Source: Putridiphycobacter roseus
GTDB taxonomy: Bacteria > Bacteroidota > Bacteroidia > Flavobacteriales_D > Crocinitomicaceae
Length of the DNA stretch: 64,000 nt
Direction of reading: 5' to 3'
NCBI RefSeq assembly: GCF_003234935.1
Contig: NZ_QKSB01000001.1
Location: forward strand, 434,001-498,000
Shown: piece by piece, positions 16,448 to 26,278 of the stretch
Layout: each line of letters starts with the position of its first letter
How positions within the stretch are numbered: the stretch's first letter is position 1
Notes under the pieces: generated by a model
The model's database searches: none
What the model saw: only the letters and a program-made list of their open reading frames with translations
What the model was told of the DNA's origin: nothing
Program-made: the position numbers and the translations under genes

Positions 16448-17173
16448 TTATTTAGAAAACCATCCGTATTTCAAAATACAATACATGGCCCTTACGCCAT
16501 CTGTCCAACCAATTTTTTTTCCTTCAGAAGCCATTCTCGCATTATATTGAATGGCAACCTCTTTAAATCTAACACCTTTAATTTTGGCAAGTTTAGCGGT
16601 GATTTCTGGTTCAAAACCGAAGCGTTGTTCTTTTAAGACTAACCCTTTAAACAAATCTCCCCGTACCATTTTATAACAAGTTTCCATGTCGGTAATTTTA
16701 ATCCCAAAAACCACATTGGATAGCCACGTTAAAAATAAATTAGCTTGGCGAGCCATAAAACCATCCCCAGGCTTATTCGTCTTGTCTAAAAAACGAGAGC
16801 CATAAACTACTTCAATTCCGGACGTAATAATTGGCTCCAGTAATTTATTTAGGTCATTAGGATCTAATTCTAAATCCGCATCTTGTATTACAATCCAATC
16901 ACCAGTAGCGATTTTTAATCCAGAATGAATACCTGCACCTTTCCCTTGATTTATTTCATGGGTTATGGACTTAATATTATGATCTTTAAAACTCTGCAAA
17001 AAAACATTTATTTCTGCAAAACTATTATCACTAGAAGCATCATTAACAATGATCATTTCTTTTTCAATCCCGCCGATTAATTCAATTTCATTTACCTTCT
17101 CTAGCAATTGAAAAATAGTTTTTTCCTCATTAAAAACGGGTATAATAATAGATAGCTTTTTAATTTTCTGCAT
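16448..17173 (-). CDS. family 2 glycosyltransferase (DPM1/polyprenyl-phosphate type)
   Basis: A 241-residue cytosolic/peripheral GT-A enzyme. ATG at 17173 is chosen over a TTG three codons upstream. N-terminal KLSIIIPVFNEEKTIFQLLE, then MIIVNDASSDNS (about 40-51), GKGAGIHSGLKIATGDWIVIQ with the DxD site as DADLELDP (about 96-103), and VVYGSRF. It lacks the C-terminal transmembrane pair of GtrB-type enzymes, so it is the short dolichyl-phosphate-mannose-synthase-like form. Its likely role is to charge undecaprenyl phosphate with a hexose for a GT-C partner. The convergent neighbour at 14681-16444 is such a membrane enzyme, but co-function is only inference. Confidence 0.9.
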   Translation of the reverse strand: MQKIKKLSIIIPVFNEEKTIFQLLEKVNEIELIGGIEKEMIIVNDASSDNSFAEINVFLQSFKDHNIKSITHEINQGKGAGIHSGLKIATGDWIVIQDADLELDPNDLNKLLEPIITSGIEVVYGSRFLDKTNKPGDGFMARQANLFLTWLSNVVFGIKITDMETCYKMVRGDLFKGLVLKEQRFGFEPEITAKLAKIKGVRFKEVAIQYNARMASEGKKIGWTDGVRAMYCILKYGWFSK

Positions 17174-17375
17174 GCTATACAAATATAATCAGATACTCAA
17201 TTTAGTCTATATTTATTCCGTATAAAATTAAAAAAATAAAGTGGTATCATTTTTTAGCTTACCAGTTGGTAGTCTATCAAAAAAATTATTTCTTATCTTG
17301 TGCTAGAATTATACAGGTACTAAAATCGACAAGATTACTGGCAAGGTTTTCGTAATCATAGTCTAAAATACATTT

Positions 17376-19424
17376 ATGAAATTATTATTTCTTTTCACCT
17401 TCTTTTTTTTACTGACTAACTGTGCTGTTGCGCAACCCAGAGGGCAATGGTCGACAAAAAACAAAAAAGCTATTAAATATGTAGAAAGTTCTAGAATGGC
17501 ACTTTCACAAGTTGACATGATGACAGGCTTACCCAACTACAAAAATGCCATGGCTTATTGTGACAAAGCCATTGATAAGGACCCCTTGTTTATAGAAGCT
17601 TATTTAATGAAGGCAGATTATGCCACCTCAGCAGGCATGTCTAACGAGGCTATATCGGCTTACAAAAAAAGTCTTGAAATAAATCCAAATTTCGCCAAAA
17701 CTGGCTATGTTTATTTAGAGTTAGCAAATTTAGAATGGGCAGCTGCACAATATGCTGACGCAATTGTAAATGCTAAAAAATATAAAACTATTCCGGCTGC
17801 AAACAAGGACTATTTTAAGGATATGGACTGGCTTATTGCAAATTGTGAATTTGCAATAAACGCCATTAAAAACCCGGTTCCATTTACGCCTATCAACTTA
17901 GGTACAGGTGTAAACACCAGTAATCCTGAATATTTCCCGACTTTAACAGTAGATCAAAAAGAGTTGCTTTTCACCAGACATGTAAGAGATGAAAGTGGCC
18001 GAGGACAAGAAGACTTTTTTGTATCTAAAAGAGAAAACGATCATTGGGCATTGGGTGAATCCATGCCTGGAAACATTAACACCCCGTATAACGAAGGTGC
18101 ACCAACTTTTGCCCCAGATGGAAGAACACTTATTTTTGTTGGTTGTGTGAATGAAGGAGGTCAATACGGTAGTGGACGAAGAGGTTACGGTAGTTGTGAT
18201 TTATTTGTAACTGTAAAAAATGGCAACACCTGGTTAGACCCGATTAATTTACCTGGTGCTGTTAATACTAGAAATTGGGAAACACAACCTTCCTTGTCTT
18301 CTGATGGAAAAACACTTTATTTTATTAGAGGAACCGTGCGTTCAGCAGGCGGAAAAAACAAAAGAAATGGAGACATATATGTTTCTAAATTACAAAAAGA
18401 TGGCGGATGGGGTGTAGCAGAGAAACTGCCCGATTATATCAACACTCCACTATCTGAGTCTTCCGTTTTAATTCACCCGGACGGCAGAACCTTATACTTT
18501 GGTTCGAATGGACACATTGGAATGGGAGGCACTGATTTATATATGACGCAGATGCAACCAGACGGCTCGTGGAGTAAAGTGAAGAACTTAGGTTATCCTA
18601 TCAATACAGAAAATGACGAGTCTTCTCTTTTAGTTTTTGCCAATGGAGAATTAGCAATTTTTGCTTCTGATAGACCAGGAGGAAATGGTAGTTTAGATTT
18701 ATATGGTTTTGAAATGCCGGAAAACATTCGTCCTACCAAAACTATTTACATGACAGGTTTGGTATATGACAAAGCCACGCAAAAAAAATTACAAGCAAAC
18801 TTTAGCTTGGTTGACTTAGCAACAGGAAAAGAAGTTGTTTTTTCACAATCTGATTATAAAACAGGTGAATTCTTAGTAACCTTACCAATTGATAGAGAGT
18901 ACGCTTTGCTAGTAGATAAAGACGGATACCAACCTTACTCTATTAATTTTGATTTGAACATAAAAGACAATTCGGACAAGCCATTTCATCAAAATGTCCC
19001 TTTAATTTCTTTGAACGATATGGACGAAGAGATTGTTTTGAAAAATGTATTTTTTGATATTGACTCTTATACCATCCGTAACAAATCCTTTGTTGAACTG
19101 GATAAATTAGTAAATCACTTAAAGAAGAACAACACCATGAAAATTGAATTACAAGGACACACAGATGCGCAAGGTGATGCAGAAAGAAACATGACACTTT
19201 CTACCAACAGAGCGAAAGCTGTTATGGAATATCTGGTAAATCACGGCATTGAAAGCTTTAGATTATCTTATAAGGGATTCGGAGAATCAAAACCTTCTAC
19301 CATAGAAAAAGACGGTAAGATGATTAGTTTAACCGAAGATTACATCAGCACATTACCAGCAGAAGAGCAAAAACTTGCCAACCAAGAAAATAGGCGAACG
19401 GTATACATTGTAAAATCTTTATGA
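17376..19424 (+). CDS. PorE-like OmpA family protein: TPR, PD40 propeller, CRD, OmpA
   Basis: A 682-residue envelope protein. Signal peptide about 1-19 (cleavage near AVAQ; the Cys at 16 is not in a good lipobox). Domain order: tetratricopeptide repeats (about 40-150; AMAYCDKAIDKDPLFIEAYL, EAISAYKKSLEINPN), WD40/PD40 beta-propeller (about 180-455; repeated YFPTLTVDQKELLFTR, GAPTFAPDGRTLIFVG, TQPSLSSDGKTLYFIR, SSVLIHPDGRTLYFGS), a carboxypeptidase-regulatory-like domain (about 460-545), and a C-terminal OmpA peptidoglycan-binding domain (about 560-680; LQGHTDAQGDAERNMTLSTNRA). This is the architecture of PorE of the type IX secretion system. T9SS cargo in the window fits, but other paralogues share this layout. 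Confidence 0.85.
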   Translation: MKLLFLFTFFFLLTNCAVAQPRGQWSTKNKKAIKYVESSRMALSQVDMMTGLPNYKNAMAYCDKAIDKDPLFIEAYLMKADYATSAGMSNEAISAYKKSLEINPNFAKTGYVYLELANLEWAAAQYADAIVNAKKYKTIPAANKDYFKDMDWLIANCEFAINAIKNPVPFTPINLGTGVNTSNPEYFPTLTVDQKELLFTRHVRDESGRGQEDFFVSKRENDHWALGESMPGNINTPYNEGAPTFAPDGRTLIFVGCVNEGGQYGSGRRGYGSCDLFVTVKNGNTWLDPINLPGAVNTRNWETQPSLSSDGKTLYFIRGTVRSAGGKNKRNGDIYVSKLQKDGGWGVAEKLPDYINTPLSESSVLIHPDGRTLYFGSNGHIGMGGTDLYMTQMQPDGSWSKVKNLGYPINTENDESSLLVFANGELAIFASDRPGGNGSLDLYGFEMPENIRPTKTIYMTGLVYDKATQKKLQANFSLVDLATGKEVVFSQSDYKTGEFLVTLPIDREYALLVDKDGYQPYSINFDLNIKDNSDKPFHQNVPLISLNDMDEEIVLKNVFFDIDSYTIRNKSFVELDKLVNHLKKNNTMKIELQGHTDAQGDAERNMTLSTNRAKAVMEYLVNHGIESFRLSYKGFGESKPSTIEKDGKMISLTEDYISTLPAEEQKLANQENRRTVYIVKSL

Positions 19425-20470
19425 TGTTTCAAAAAATTTATCATTTCTTAAGGTTAATTCGTCTCTTAAACATACTCGTCATTGCCTTAACTATGATTGT
19501 CGTTGAATTTTTTCTGACAAAATATTTATTAATTGACACCAACATTGTGCATCAAGCAAGTGGGATAAAAAGTCCCCCTACAATATTAAGCATAATCGAA
19601 AATGTTTTTAATTTTCAGTTCATACTACTACTTACTTCTACCTTATTAATTGCTGGTGCAGGAAACATTATTAATGACTATTTTGATGTAAAGGCAGATA
19701 GAATTAACAAACCAGACCGATTGATTATTGGCTTACACATTAAAAGAAGGTGGGCCATGTTATTTCACTGGACCTTTAATGTGATTGGCTTATTACTGGC
19801 TTTATATTTAGGCTATTTAATTCAAAACATCTATATTCCGATAGTAGCATTGCTTAGTATAAATTTATTATGGTTTTATTCTGCCTATTATAAACGCCAA
19901 CCTTTTATCGGCAATATCCTAGTAGCTACCCTACTCGGTTTTATACCTGTATACATTCTTATTTACAATATTAGTCTCAGCCAAGTTTTTAACAACCGAG
20001 AAAACTTTATGGTTTTAGCAGAAAACGATTATTTTTTAAAAGTAGTTTTGTTTACTGGTTTATTGGCTTTTCTTTTAAATATAGTCCGAGAATTGATCAA
20101 GGACATTATTGACATTAGAGGAGATTTAACCTTGGGAGCAAAAACATTCCCCATCAAATATGGCATAAAAAAAACCAAACAACTCATAGGTATATTTTAT
20201 TTTCTCATCTTTATGATGGGAGGTTTGTTCTTTTACTTTATCGTTCAAACCACAATTAATTTAATGCTGGATGATTTAGGTGAAAATGGCGCCTACCTTT
20301 TCAATTACATCAACTTAAGTGCATTTCTGTTGCTATTGGCTATTACTTTTATTCTTTTAGTCACCAGCTTATTTTTTGTGTACAGAAAAAGTAAAAAAGG
20401 TTACAAAACGGCATCTTATTTACTCAAAGCGGCTATGCTATGCGGCTTAGTCATCCCTATTTTTTTATAA
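19421..20470 (+). CDS. UbiA-family prenyltransferase (geranylgeranylglycerol-phosphate GGTase-like)
   Basis: A 349-residue integral membrane enzyme with about nine helices. Two Asp-rich prenyl-diphosphate/Mg sites are present: NDYFDVKAD at 85-93 and DIIDIRGDLTLGAKTFP at about 228. The second with KTFPIKYG is characteristic of the UbiA branch that in Bacteroidota is annotated as geranylgeranylglycerol-phosphate geranylgeranyltransferase-like. The substrate is not proven; menaquinone and haem branches (MenA, CtaB) differ around the first motif. It overlaps the end of the PorE-like gene by 4 bases (ATGA), and maf follows after 1 base, so the three genes are translationally linked. Confidence 0.85.
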   Translation: MMFQKIYHFLRLIRLLNILVIALTMIVVEFFLTKYLLIDTNIVHQASGIKSPPTILSIIENVFNFQFILLLTSTLLIAGAGNIINDYFDVKADRINKPDRLIIGLHIKRRWAMLFHWTFNVIGLLLALYLGYLIQNIYIPIVALLSINLLWFYSAYYKRQPFIGNILVATLLGFIPVYILIYNISLSQVFNNRENFMVLAENDYFLKVVLFTGLLAFLLNIVRELIKDIIDIRGDLTLGAKTFPIKYGIKKTKQLIGIFYFLIFMMGGLFFYFIVQTTINLMLDDLGENGAYLFNYINLSAFLLLLAITFILLVTSLFFVYRKSKKGYKTASYLLKAAMLCGLVIPIFL

Positions 20471-20471
20471 A

Positions 20472-21053
20472 ATGCTACTAGAAAACATTGCCCACAAAAA
20501 AGTGATTTTAGCTTCAAAATCACCAAGAAGACAAGAATTATTAAAAGGTTTAAATATACCATTTGAAGTATTAACTAGAGAGGTAGACGAATCATACCCT
20601 AAGCATTTAGCCCCAACAGAAATCGCAACTTTTTTGGCCGAAAAAAAAGCGAATGCATTTCTGGACATACTACAAGCAGACAACTTGATTATTTGTGCTG
20701 ACACTATTGTGGTTTTAGGAGAGGTTGTGTTAGGAAAACCAAAGGATGCAACCGAAGCCTTTGAAATGCTACGGGCACTTTCTGGAAAGCAACACCAGGT
20801 AATTACGGGCGTTTGCGTAAAAACAGACAAAAAAACAATCTCTTTTTCTAGTACCACTACAGTAGCTTTTAAAACCTTGGAAGATTCTGAAATTAAATTC
20901 TACATAGACACTTACAAACCATACGATAAGGCTGGTTCATATGGCATTCAAGAGTGGATAGGTTATATAGGAATATCTAATATTAATGGTTCCTATTTTA
21001 ACGTAATGGGCCTTCCTCTTTTTGAATTAAATGAAGTATTGGCTAAAATTTAA
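20472..21053 (+). CDS. maf: Maf-like nucleotide pyrophosphatase
   Basis: A 193-residue protein of the Maf/YhdE family, which hydrolyses dTTP/UTP or modified nucleotides to monophosphates in the cytosol. Signatures: ILASKSPRRQELLKGLNIPF (about 13-32), ADTIVVLGEVVLGKPKDATEAFEML (about 74-98; catalytic Asp in CADTIV), GKQHQVITGV (about 104) and KAGSYGIQEW (about 154). Full family length. One base separates it from the UbiA gene upstream, and its stop is one base from the stop of the convergent S9 peptidase. Confidence 0.94.
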   Translation: MLLENIAHKKVILASKSPRRQELLKGLNIPFEVLTREVDESYPKHLAPTEIATFLAEKKANAFLDILQADNLIICADTIVVLGEVVLGKPKDATEAFEMLRALSGKQHQVITGVCVKTDKKTISFSSTTTVAFKTLEDSEIKFYIDTYKPYDKAGSYGIQEWIGYIGISNINGSYFNVMGLPLFELNEVLAKI

Positions 21054-21054
21054 A

Positions 21055-23100
21055 CTATTCCGTCATTTTTTCCAGATCTAAAATAAAGGCATATTCCATT
21101 GCTACTTCTTTTAAAGCTTCAAATCTACCCGACACACCACCATGTCCAGCTTCCATATTGGTATGCAATAAAGCAAGGTTAGAATCTACCTTGTAATCTC
21201 TTAATTTAGCCACGTACTTTGTCGGTTCCCAATACTGTACTTGAGAATCGTGCAGTCCACTAGTAATTAGCATGGGAGGATAACATTGCTTGGCAATATT
21301 ATCGTAAGGAGAATAAGACAACATGTAGTAAAAATAATCTGCTTCTTTTGGATTACCCCATTCTTCGAACTCACCAGTAGTCAATGGAATGGTTTCATCC
21401 ATCATGGTGGTAACTACATCTACAAAAGGCACATTTGAAATAATTCCAGCCCATAAATTAGGCCTTAAATTGGCAACCGCCCCCATTAATAAGCCACCTG
21501 CTGATCCGCCCATGGCATACACTTTTTCTTTGTGTGCATAATTATGATAAATCAAAGCTTCTGCTGCGGCAATAAAATCTGTAAATGTATTTTTCTTTTT
21601 TAAAAACTTACCCTCTTCATACCAACTTGTACCTAAATACTCACTCCCTCTAATGTGCGCAATAGCAAATACAAAACCTCGATTTAGCAGACTTAATCTA
21701 ACCGTACTAAAATAAGGATCAATAGTAGCCCCATAAGAACCATAACCGTACAATAGGACCGGATTTGTACCCTCTTTTTTAAACTTGTCCTTTTTATACA
21801 CTAATGAAACAGGTACTTTTGTACCATCATCCCCAAGCGCCCAAATTCGTTCAGATTGATAATCTTCCGAATTATATCCTCCTACTACTTCCTGTGTTTT
21901 TAAAACCTTCTCCGAAAAATCATTCATATCGATTTCGATTACAGAATTAGGTGTGGTTAAGGAATTGTATTTAATCCGCAACTTATCAGTATCCATCAGT
22001 GGATTCTCATCCATGTACATGGTAAAAGTTTCTTCTTTAGGTGGAATTATTTTGGAAGCTTTGTTATTTAAATTATAAACCTTTAATTGGTTTAAGCCGT
22101 TTGTTTTTTCTTGTACTACTAGATGGTTTTTAAAAACCTCAAAATCTTCTAATAAAACATTGGGATCATGCGCCTGGATACTCACCCAACTTTCAATATT
22201 CACTTGGTTAAAAGGGCAGAAACTTAAGGTGAAATTTTTAGCTTGGAAATTATGTTTAATATAGAAACCATCCCTAGAAGGTTCTGGGTAATATTCTAAC
22301 TTTAGTGTCCTTGGATGAAACATTTGAAAGCCATCCTCCTCATTTTCAAAATCTAAATATTGATATTCTGTGGTCAGTGTACTCCAAGAACCAATGAAAA
22401 TAAAACGGTCATTTTTTTCTTTAGAAACACCTGTTGTATAGGCTTCATCTTTTTCCGTAAAAATAATCTCATCATTAGAGGTAGGCGTGTTAATATGGTG
22501 ACATTTAATTTGAAAGGCACGCAGTGTTTTTTTATCATTTAAGGTATAAAAAAACTGCTTATTATTTTTATGCCAAGCGATATCACTGGATGCATTTTTG
22601 ATCATATCCGGTAAGTTTTTTCCCGTCTTTAGATCTTTAATTTTTATTTGGTATTGTCGTCTGCCACTTACATCTTCCGTATACGCCAACAACTTATTAT
22701 CTGCACTAATGGCAAAGGAAACTATTTCATAGTAATCCTGATCAGCTGCCAATTCATTTTCATCTAATAAAATTTCTTCTTCTGCCGATAAGTCTTTAAA
22801 CTTTCTGGCATATATAGCATATTCACTACCTTCTTTATATCGGGTATAATACCAATAATCATTTTTAAAATAGGGAACAGAAGCGTCATCTTCCTTAATT
22901 CTACCCTTCATTTCAGCAAAAAGTGCGGCTTGAAATTTCTCTGTATGTTTTAAAGCTGCTTGGGTAAAATTATTTTCTTCTTCTAAATAATCAATAACCT
23001 CTTTATCTTTTTTATTTCTTAACCAATAATAAGGGTCGTTTCTTTTAAAACCATGTTCTACAAATTCATGGTTTATTTTTTTTGCCTTTGGCTCTTGCAT
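21055..23100 (-). CDS. prolyl oligopeptidase-family (S9) serine peptidase, oligopeptidase B-like
   Basis: A 681-residue cytosolic peptidase with an N-terminal seven-blade propeller (about 60-400; DPYYWLRNKKDKEVIDYLEEEN, then SFAISADNKLLAYTED) and a C-terminal alpha/beta hydrolase. Nucleophile motif AMGGSAGGLLMGAVANLRP with Ser at about 530, acid in SGLHDSQVQYWEP (about 613), base in EAGHGG (about 653). The Y-G-x-Y-G-x element (LLYGYGSYGATIDPYF) and the AGIISNVPFVDVVTTMMD stretch are typical of oligopeptidase B (PtrB), which cleaves after Lys/Arg in peptides. No signal peptide. It follows the L,D-transpeptidase gene by 3 bases on the same strand. Confidence 0.92.
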   Translation of the reverse strand: MQEPKAKKINHEFVEHGFKRNDPYYWLRNKKDKEVIDYLEEENNFTQAALKHTEKFQAALFAEMKGRIKEDDASVPYFKNDYWYYTRYKEGSEYAIYARKFKDLSAEEEILLDENELAADQDYYEIVSFAISADNKLLAYTEDVSGRRQYQIKIKDLKTGKNLPDMIKNASSDIAWHKNNKQFFYTLNDKKTLRAFQIKCHHINTPTSNDEIIFTEKDEAYTTGVSKEKNDRFIFIGSWSTLTTEYQYLDFENEEDGFQMFHPRTLKLEYYPEPSRDGFYIKHNFQAKNFTLSFCPFNQVNIESWVSIQAHDPNVLLEDFEVFKNHLVVQEKTNGLNQLKVYNLNNKASKIIPPKEETFTMYMDENPLMDTDKLRIKYNSLTTPNSVIEIDMNDFSEKVLKTQEVVGGYNSEDYQSERIWALGDDGTKVPVSLVYKKDKFKKEGTNPVLLYGYGSYGATIDPYFSTVRLSLLNRGFVFAIAHIRGSEYLGTSWYEEGKFLKKKNTFTDFIAAAEALIYHNYAHKEKVYAMGGSAGGLLMGAVANLRPNLWAGIISNVPFVDVVTTMMDETIPLTTGEFEEWGNPKEADYFYYMLSYSPYDNIAKQCYPPMLITSGLHDSQVQYWEPTKYVAKLRDYKVDSNLALLHTNMEAGHGGVSGRFEALKEVAMEYAFILDLEKMTE

Positions 23101-23103
23101 GCT

Positions 23104-24720
23104 TTAATTGGAATTTTGCTTAAAGATAGTGATGAATTTTTCATCCCTTCCGTAAATGTCTGGATAGAAAGTTATTTTTCCTAAGCTATCTCCTACTGCA
23201 GTATAATACTCTAAGTAGACATCAATTGGTGTATTTAATTCAATCACTTTTTTCACTCCTCTTAAAATCATACTTTCTATAGAATCACTTTTTACGCTAC
23301 TTTTATCCATGTCTAATATTTTTGCAGCCAATACATAAGGTTGATGCAATCGAACACAGCCATGAGAATAAGCTCTTAGGTCGTTCCAAAATAAGGATTT
23401 CGACGGTGTATCGTGGATATAGACAGCATGTTCATTTGGAAATAAGAATTTAATTTTCCCTAAACTATTTCCTCTTCCACCATCTTGTCGCACATGGTAT
23501 CTAAAATTAGTATTATTAACCACCGACCAGTCCACATTTTGTGCATTTACCTCTGCTCCTTCACGGAAAATTTTATAGCCTCTTCTATTTAAATAAGTGG
23601 TATCTTTTTTTATCCCTGCTAAAATTTCTGTGGAAGCAATCGAATAAGGAACATACCAAAATGGATTCGTGACCATTCTTTTCATCTTTGCGTGAAACTC
23701 TGGCGTTTGCGTAACGCCTGAACCTATTACAACTCGGTGTTCACTAACAATTTTATGATTTTCTACCATTTTTAAAGTATAAGAAGGTAAATTCACCCAA
23801 ATATAATTTGCAGGAATAGTATCCTTGCTTTTCCAACGCCATTTTTCTAGACTTAGCATACCTTTATAAAAACGATCTAGGTTAGTTTTTTCCAACATTT
23901 TACCAGTCCATCTCCCCACCACAGCATCTGGTTTTAACCCATTCAACAATTGAAATTCTTTTATCTTTTCTAGAAATAATGAGTCCGTATTACCTTCTAG
24001 TTCGGTAATAAAATGGTGCTGTAACAATGCTTTTTTTGCTGCTTGATAACATTTTGTCGAATCTTCTTTATAAGGTGGTATTTTATCAATTTTGACAGTA
24101 TCTAAAATTGCTTTGTCTAGGTAATTTTCGAGACCTTTTTGTAATTGTGTATACTCCCATCCAGTAGGCTGAACATTTTCTATCAACTTAGCCAAAGGCT
24201 CACCTTCTTTCAATTTTTTCAGTAAAGCCGCAGCTTCGAAATTAAAGTTACTTTTATAATTATTAAACAATACCGTATCTTCCATTTTATCCACCACACC
24301 AGTTTCTAAATGTCGCACAAACATGAAAAACGAATTCGTCAAAAGGACTTCCGCATCTAATAAAGAGTCGGACATTGCATTTTTAATTTCGCGAATTGGA
24401 TAAAAATTTGGCAGTAAGCCAAAATCGTAAGCATTTTCCAAGTAATTAATCATGGCAGCGCCATTTTCATTTACTGTGGTATCATTAATCCAAATCGGTT
24501 CAAATTCGTTTTTTTTATAAAATGAAAACACACTGTCTTGACTTGGGTAATTTTGAAGTGTTGGCAGAAAATTATTTGCTGCAATTTTAGCCGCTAACTT
24601 TTCAGACAACCATACTTTTTGCTCAACAGAAAGTTCTTCTTCAGATTTACACCCTTGAAGTGTAACAAATATGCTTGTTAAGAGTATAAATACTAAATAT
24701 TTCAAACCTTTATTAATCAT
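23104..24720 (-). CDS. L,D-transpeptidase lipoprotein (YcbB/LdtD-like)
   Basis: A 538-residue cell-wall enzyme forming 3-3 or peptidoglycan-protein cross-links. Lipobox LQGC with Cys at about 24 marks an outer-envelope lipoprotein. Then an LdtD-type scaffold domain (about 40-225), a peptidoglycan-binding motif (about 240-280; IKEFQLLNGLKPDAVVGRWT) and the YkuD catalytic domain (about 303-500) with RAYSHGCVRLHQP; the catalytic Cys in SHGC is near residue 453, with the accompanying His and Arg in place. VVIGSGVTQTPEF and NPFWYVP are also LdtD-family landmarks. It is transcribed with the S9 peptidase downstream. Confidence 0.93.
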   Translation of the reverse strand: MINKGLKYLVFILLTSIFVTLQGCKSEEELSVEQKVWLSEKLAAKIAANNFLPTLQNYPSQDSVFSFYKKNEFEPIWINDTTVNENGAAMINYLENAYDFGLLPNFYPIREIKNAMSDSLLDAEVLLTNSFFMFVRHLETGVVDKMEDTVLFNNYKSNFNFEAAALLKKLKEGEPLAKLIENVQPTGWEYTQLQKGLENYLDKAILDTVKIDKIPPYKEDSTKCYQAAKKALLQHHFITELEGNTDSLFLEKIKEFQLLNGLKPDAVVGRWTGKMLEKTNLDRFYKGMLSLEKWRWKSKDTIPANYIWVNLPSYTLKMVENHKIVSEHRVVIGSGVTQTPEFHAKMKRMVTNPFWYVPYSIASTEILAGIKKDTTYLNRRGYKIFREGAEVNAQNVDWSVVNNTNFRYHVRQDGGRGNSLGKIKFLFPNEHAVYIHDTPSKSLFWNDLRAYSHGCVRLHQPYVLAAKILDMDKSSVKSDSIESMILRGVKKVIELNTPIDVYLEYYTAVGDSLGKITFYPDIYGRDEKFITIFKQNSN

Positions 24721-24785
24721 TGTACATCAAATAACTTTGGCAATATTAGGTTGAAAAATTGGTTTAAACAACTATAATTTATTAA

Positions 24786-25433
24786 ATGTATATAACCTAC
24801 TTAATCATTGGCATTACTATTATTGTATCCTTAATGGCCTTTGAACGTCCGGAATTAAAAGGGAAATTATTATTCAATCCCTATGACATAGTTCACCATA
24901 AAAAATGGTATCGTTTGTTTACGCACGGCTTTATTCATGCAGATTTCATGCATTTATTTTTTAATATGTATGTGTTATTTATGTTTGGCGTACAAGGCAC
25001 TAATGATGCGAATAACTATGGATTTTTAAGTGTAGAACCCAAACTTATAGCGGACTTTGGTATGAAGGGTTATTTCTATTATCTTTTATTATTCGTTGGT
25101 GGATTAGCATTTTCTAGTTTATACTCCTTATTTAAGCACCAAGACAATCCGAATTATAATGCACTAGGAGCGTCCGGGGCGGTTTCCGCTATTGTATTTG
25201 CCTTTATCATCATGAACCCAGCAGCTGAGTTAGGTATTATTTTTATTCCAGGTATTTACCTACCTGCTTATATTTTTGGACCCTTATTGCTATTGGCAGA
25301 ATATTATCTTGGTAAAAAAGGCAAAACCAACATTGCACACGACGCACATATTTCTGGTGCAATTTTTGGTCTAATTTTCATAGCTTTGGTAAACTACCAA
25401 TATTATGTTGAATTTTTTAAACACATATTTTAA
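24786..25433 (+). CDS. rhomboid family intramembrane serine protease
   Basis: A 215-residue six-helix membrane protease. Landmarks: HGFIHADFMHLFFNMYVLFMFG (about 45-66; the H-x5-H-x3-N oxyanion/His element), the serine nucleophile in GASGAVSA (Ser130) and the catalytic His in HDAHISGAIFG (His188). Both members of the Ser-His dyad are present, so it is predicted active, unlike many iRhoms. Its natural substrates are unknown. Its stop codon overlaps the start of the class IV aminotransferase by one base (TAATG). Confidence 0.92.
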   Translation: MYITYLIIGITIIVSLMAFERPELKGKLLFNPYDIVHHKKWYRLFTHGFIHADFMHLFFNMYVLFMFGVQGTNDANNYGFLSVEPKLIADFGMKGYFYYLLLFVGGLAFSSLYSLFKHQDNPNYNALGASGAVSAIVFAFIIMNPAAELGIIFIPGIYLPAYIFGPLLLLAEYYLGKKGKTNIAHDAHISGAIFGLIFIALVNYQYYVEFFKHIF

Positions 25434-26278
25434 TGAAACCTTTGTATGTAAATAATAACGGCGTACTTATACCAATTGATTCTTATGCTTTAAAAGCAGG
25501 AAACAGAGGTCATTTATATGGTGATGGTTGTTTTGAAAGCATCCGTGTGATTCATGGCAGGCCTATTAATTTAGTCAACCATTACAAAAGAATCACAGCA
25601 ACTACAAAAGTGTTGCAGATGCATATTCCCGTTACTTTTACGCTCGATTTTTTTGAAAAGGAAATTCAATTATTACTTGAACAAAATAAAATTACCGAAG
25701 GTGGTAAGGTTCGGTTTTCAATAGACAGAAAACCAGGTGGAACCTACTTACCACGCACAAATGAGATTGATTATTTTATTGAAGCTTACCCACTATCATT
25801 AAATGCTTTCGAATTAAATGAAAATGGGTTACGGTTAGATTTATACGACGAAATAAAAAAGCCCATTAACATTTTGGCCAACTATAAAACAAAAAACAGT
25901 CTGATATACATCCTAGCAAAACTATATGCTAAAGCCCATCAACTAGACGATATATTATTGCAAAATGATAAATTAGCTATTATAGAGGCTACTGCGGCAA
26001 ACATTTTCTTAGTTTCCAATGGGGTTTTATATACGCCTGCTTTAGATTCGGGATGTTTAGGAGGGACCATGCGCATGCAGATCATCAACTTAGCTATTCT
26101 TAAAAAAATGAAGGTGTATGAATGTGTGATTACACCACAAAATCTTTTAGCGGCAGACGAATTATTTTTAACCAATGCCATTGAGGGAATAAAATGGGTA
26201 AATAACTTTAGAACAAAAACATACCATAAGGATACGGTAATAAAAATACAACAACATTTAAAAGACAAATGGACATGA
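25433..26278 (+). CDS. class IV aminotransferase (PabC/D-amino-acid/BCAT fold)
   Basis: A 281-residue PLP enzyme of fold type IV. The PLP lysine is K152 in NYKTKNSLIYILAKLYA, the glutamate strand is in AIIEATAANIFLV (about 183-195), and GCLGGTMRMQII (about 205) binds the phosphate. The N-terminal YGDGCFESIRV (about 29-39) is the class IV start motif. The family covers aminodeoxychorismate lyase (PabC), branched-chain and D-amino-acid aminotransferases. A PabC-like role is plausible from length, but specificity cannot be fixed. It overlaps the rhomboid gene by one base and the next gene by four. Confidence 0.88.
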   Translation: MKPLYVNNNGVLIPIDSYALKAGNRGHLYGDGCFESIRVIHGRPINLVNHYKRITATTKVLQMHIPVTFTLDFFEKEIQLLLEQNKITEGGKVRFSIDRKPGGTYLPRTNEIDYFIEAYPLSLNAFELNENGLRLDLYDEIKKPINILANYKTKNSLIYILAKLYAKAHQLDDILLQNDKLAIIEATAANIFLVSNGVLYTPALDSGCLGGTMRMQIINLAILKKMKVYECVITPQNLLAADELFLTNAIEGIKWVNNFRTKTYHKDTVIKIQQHLKDKWT

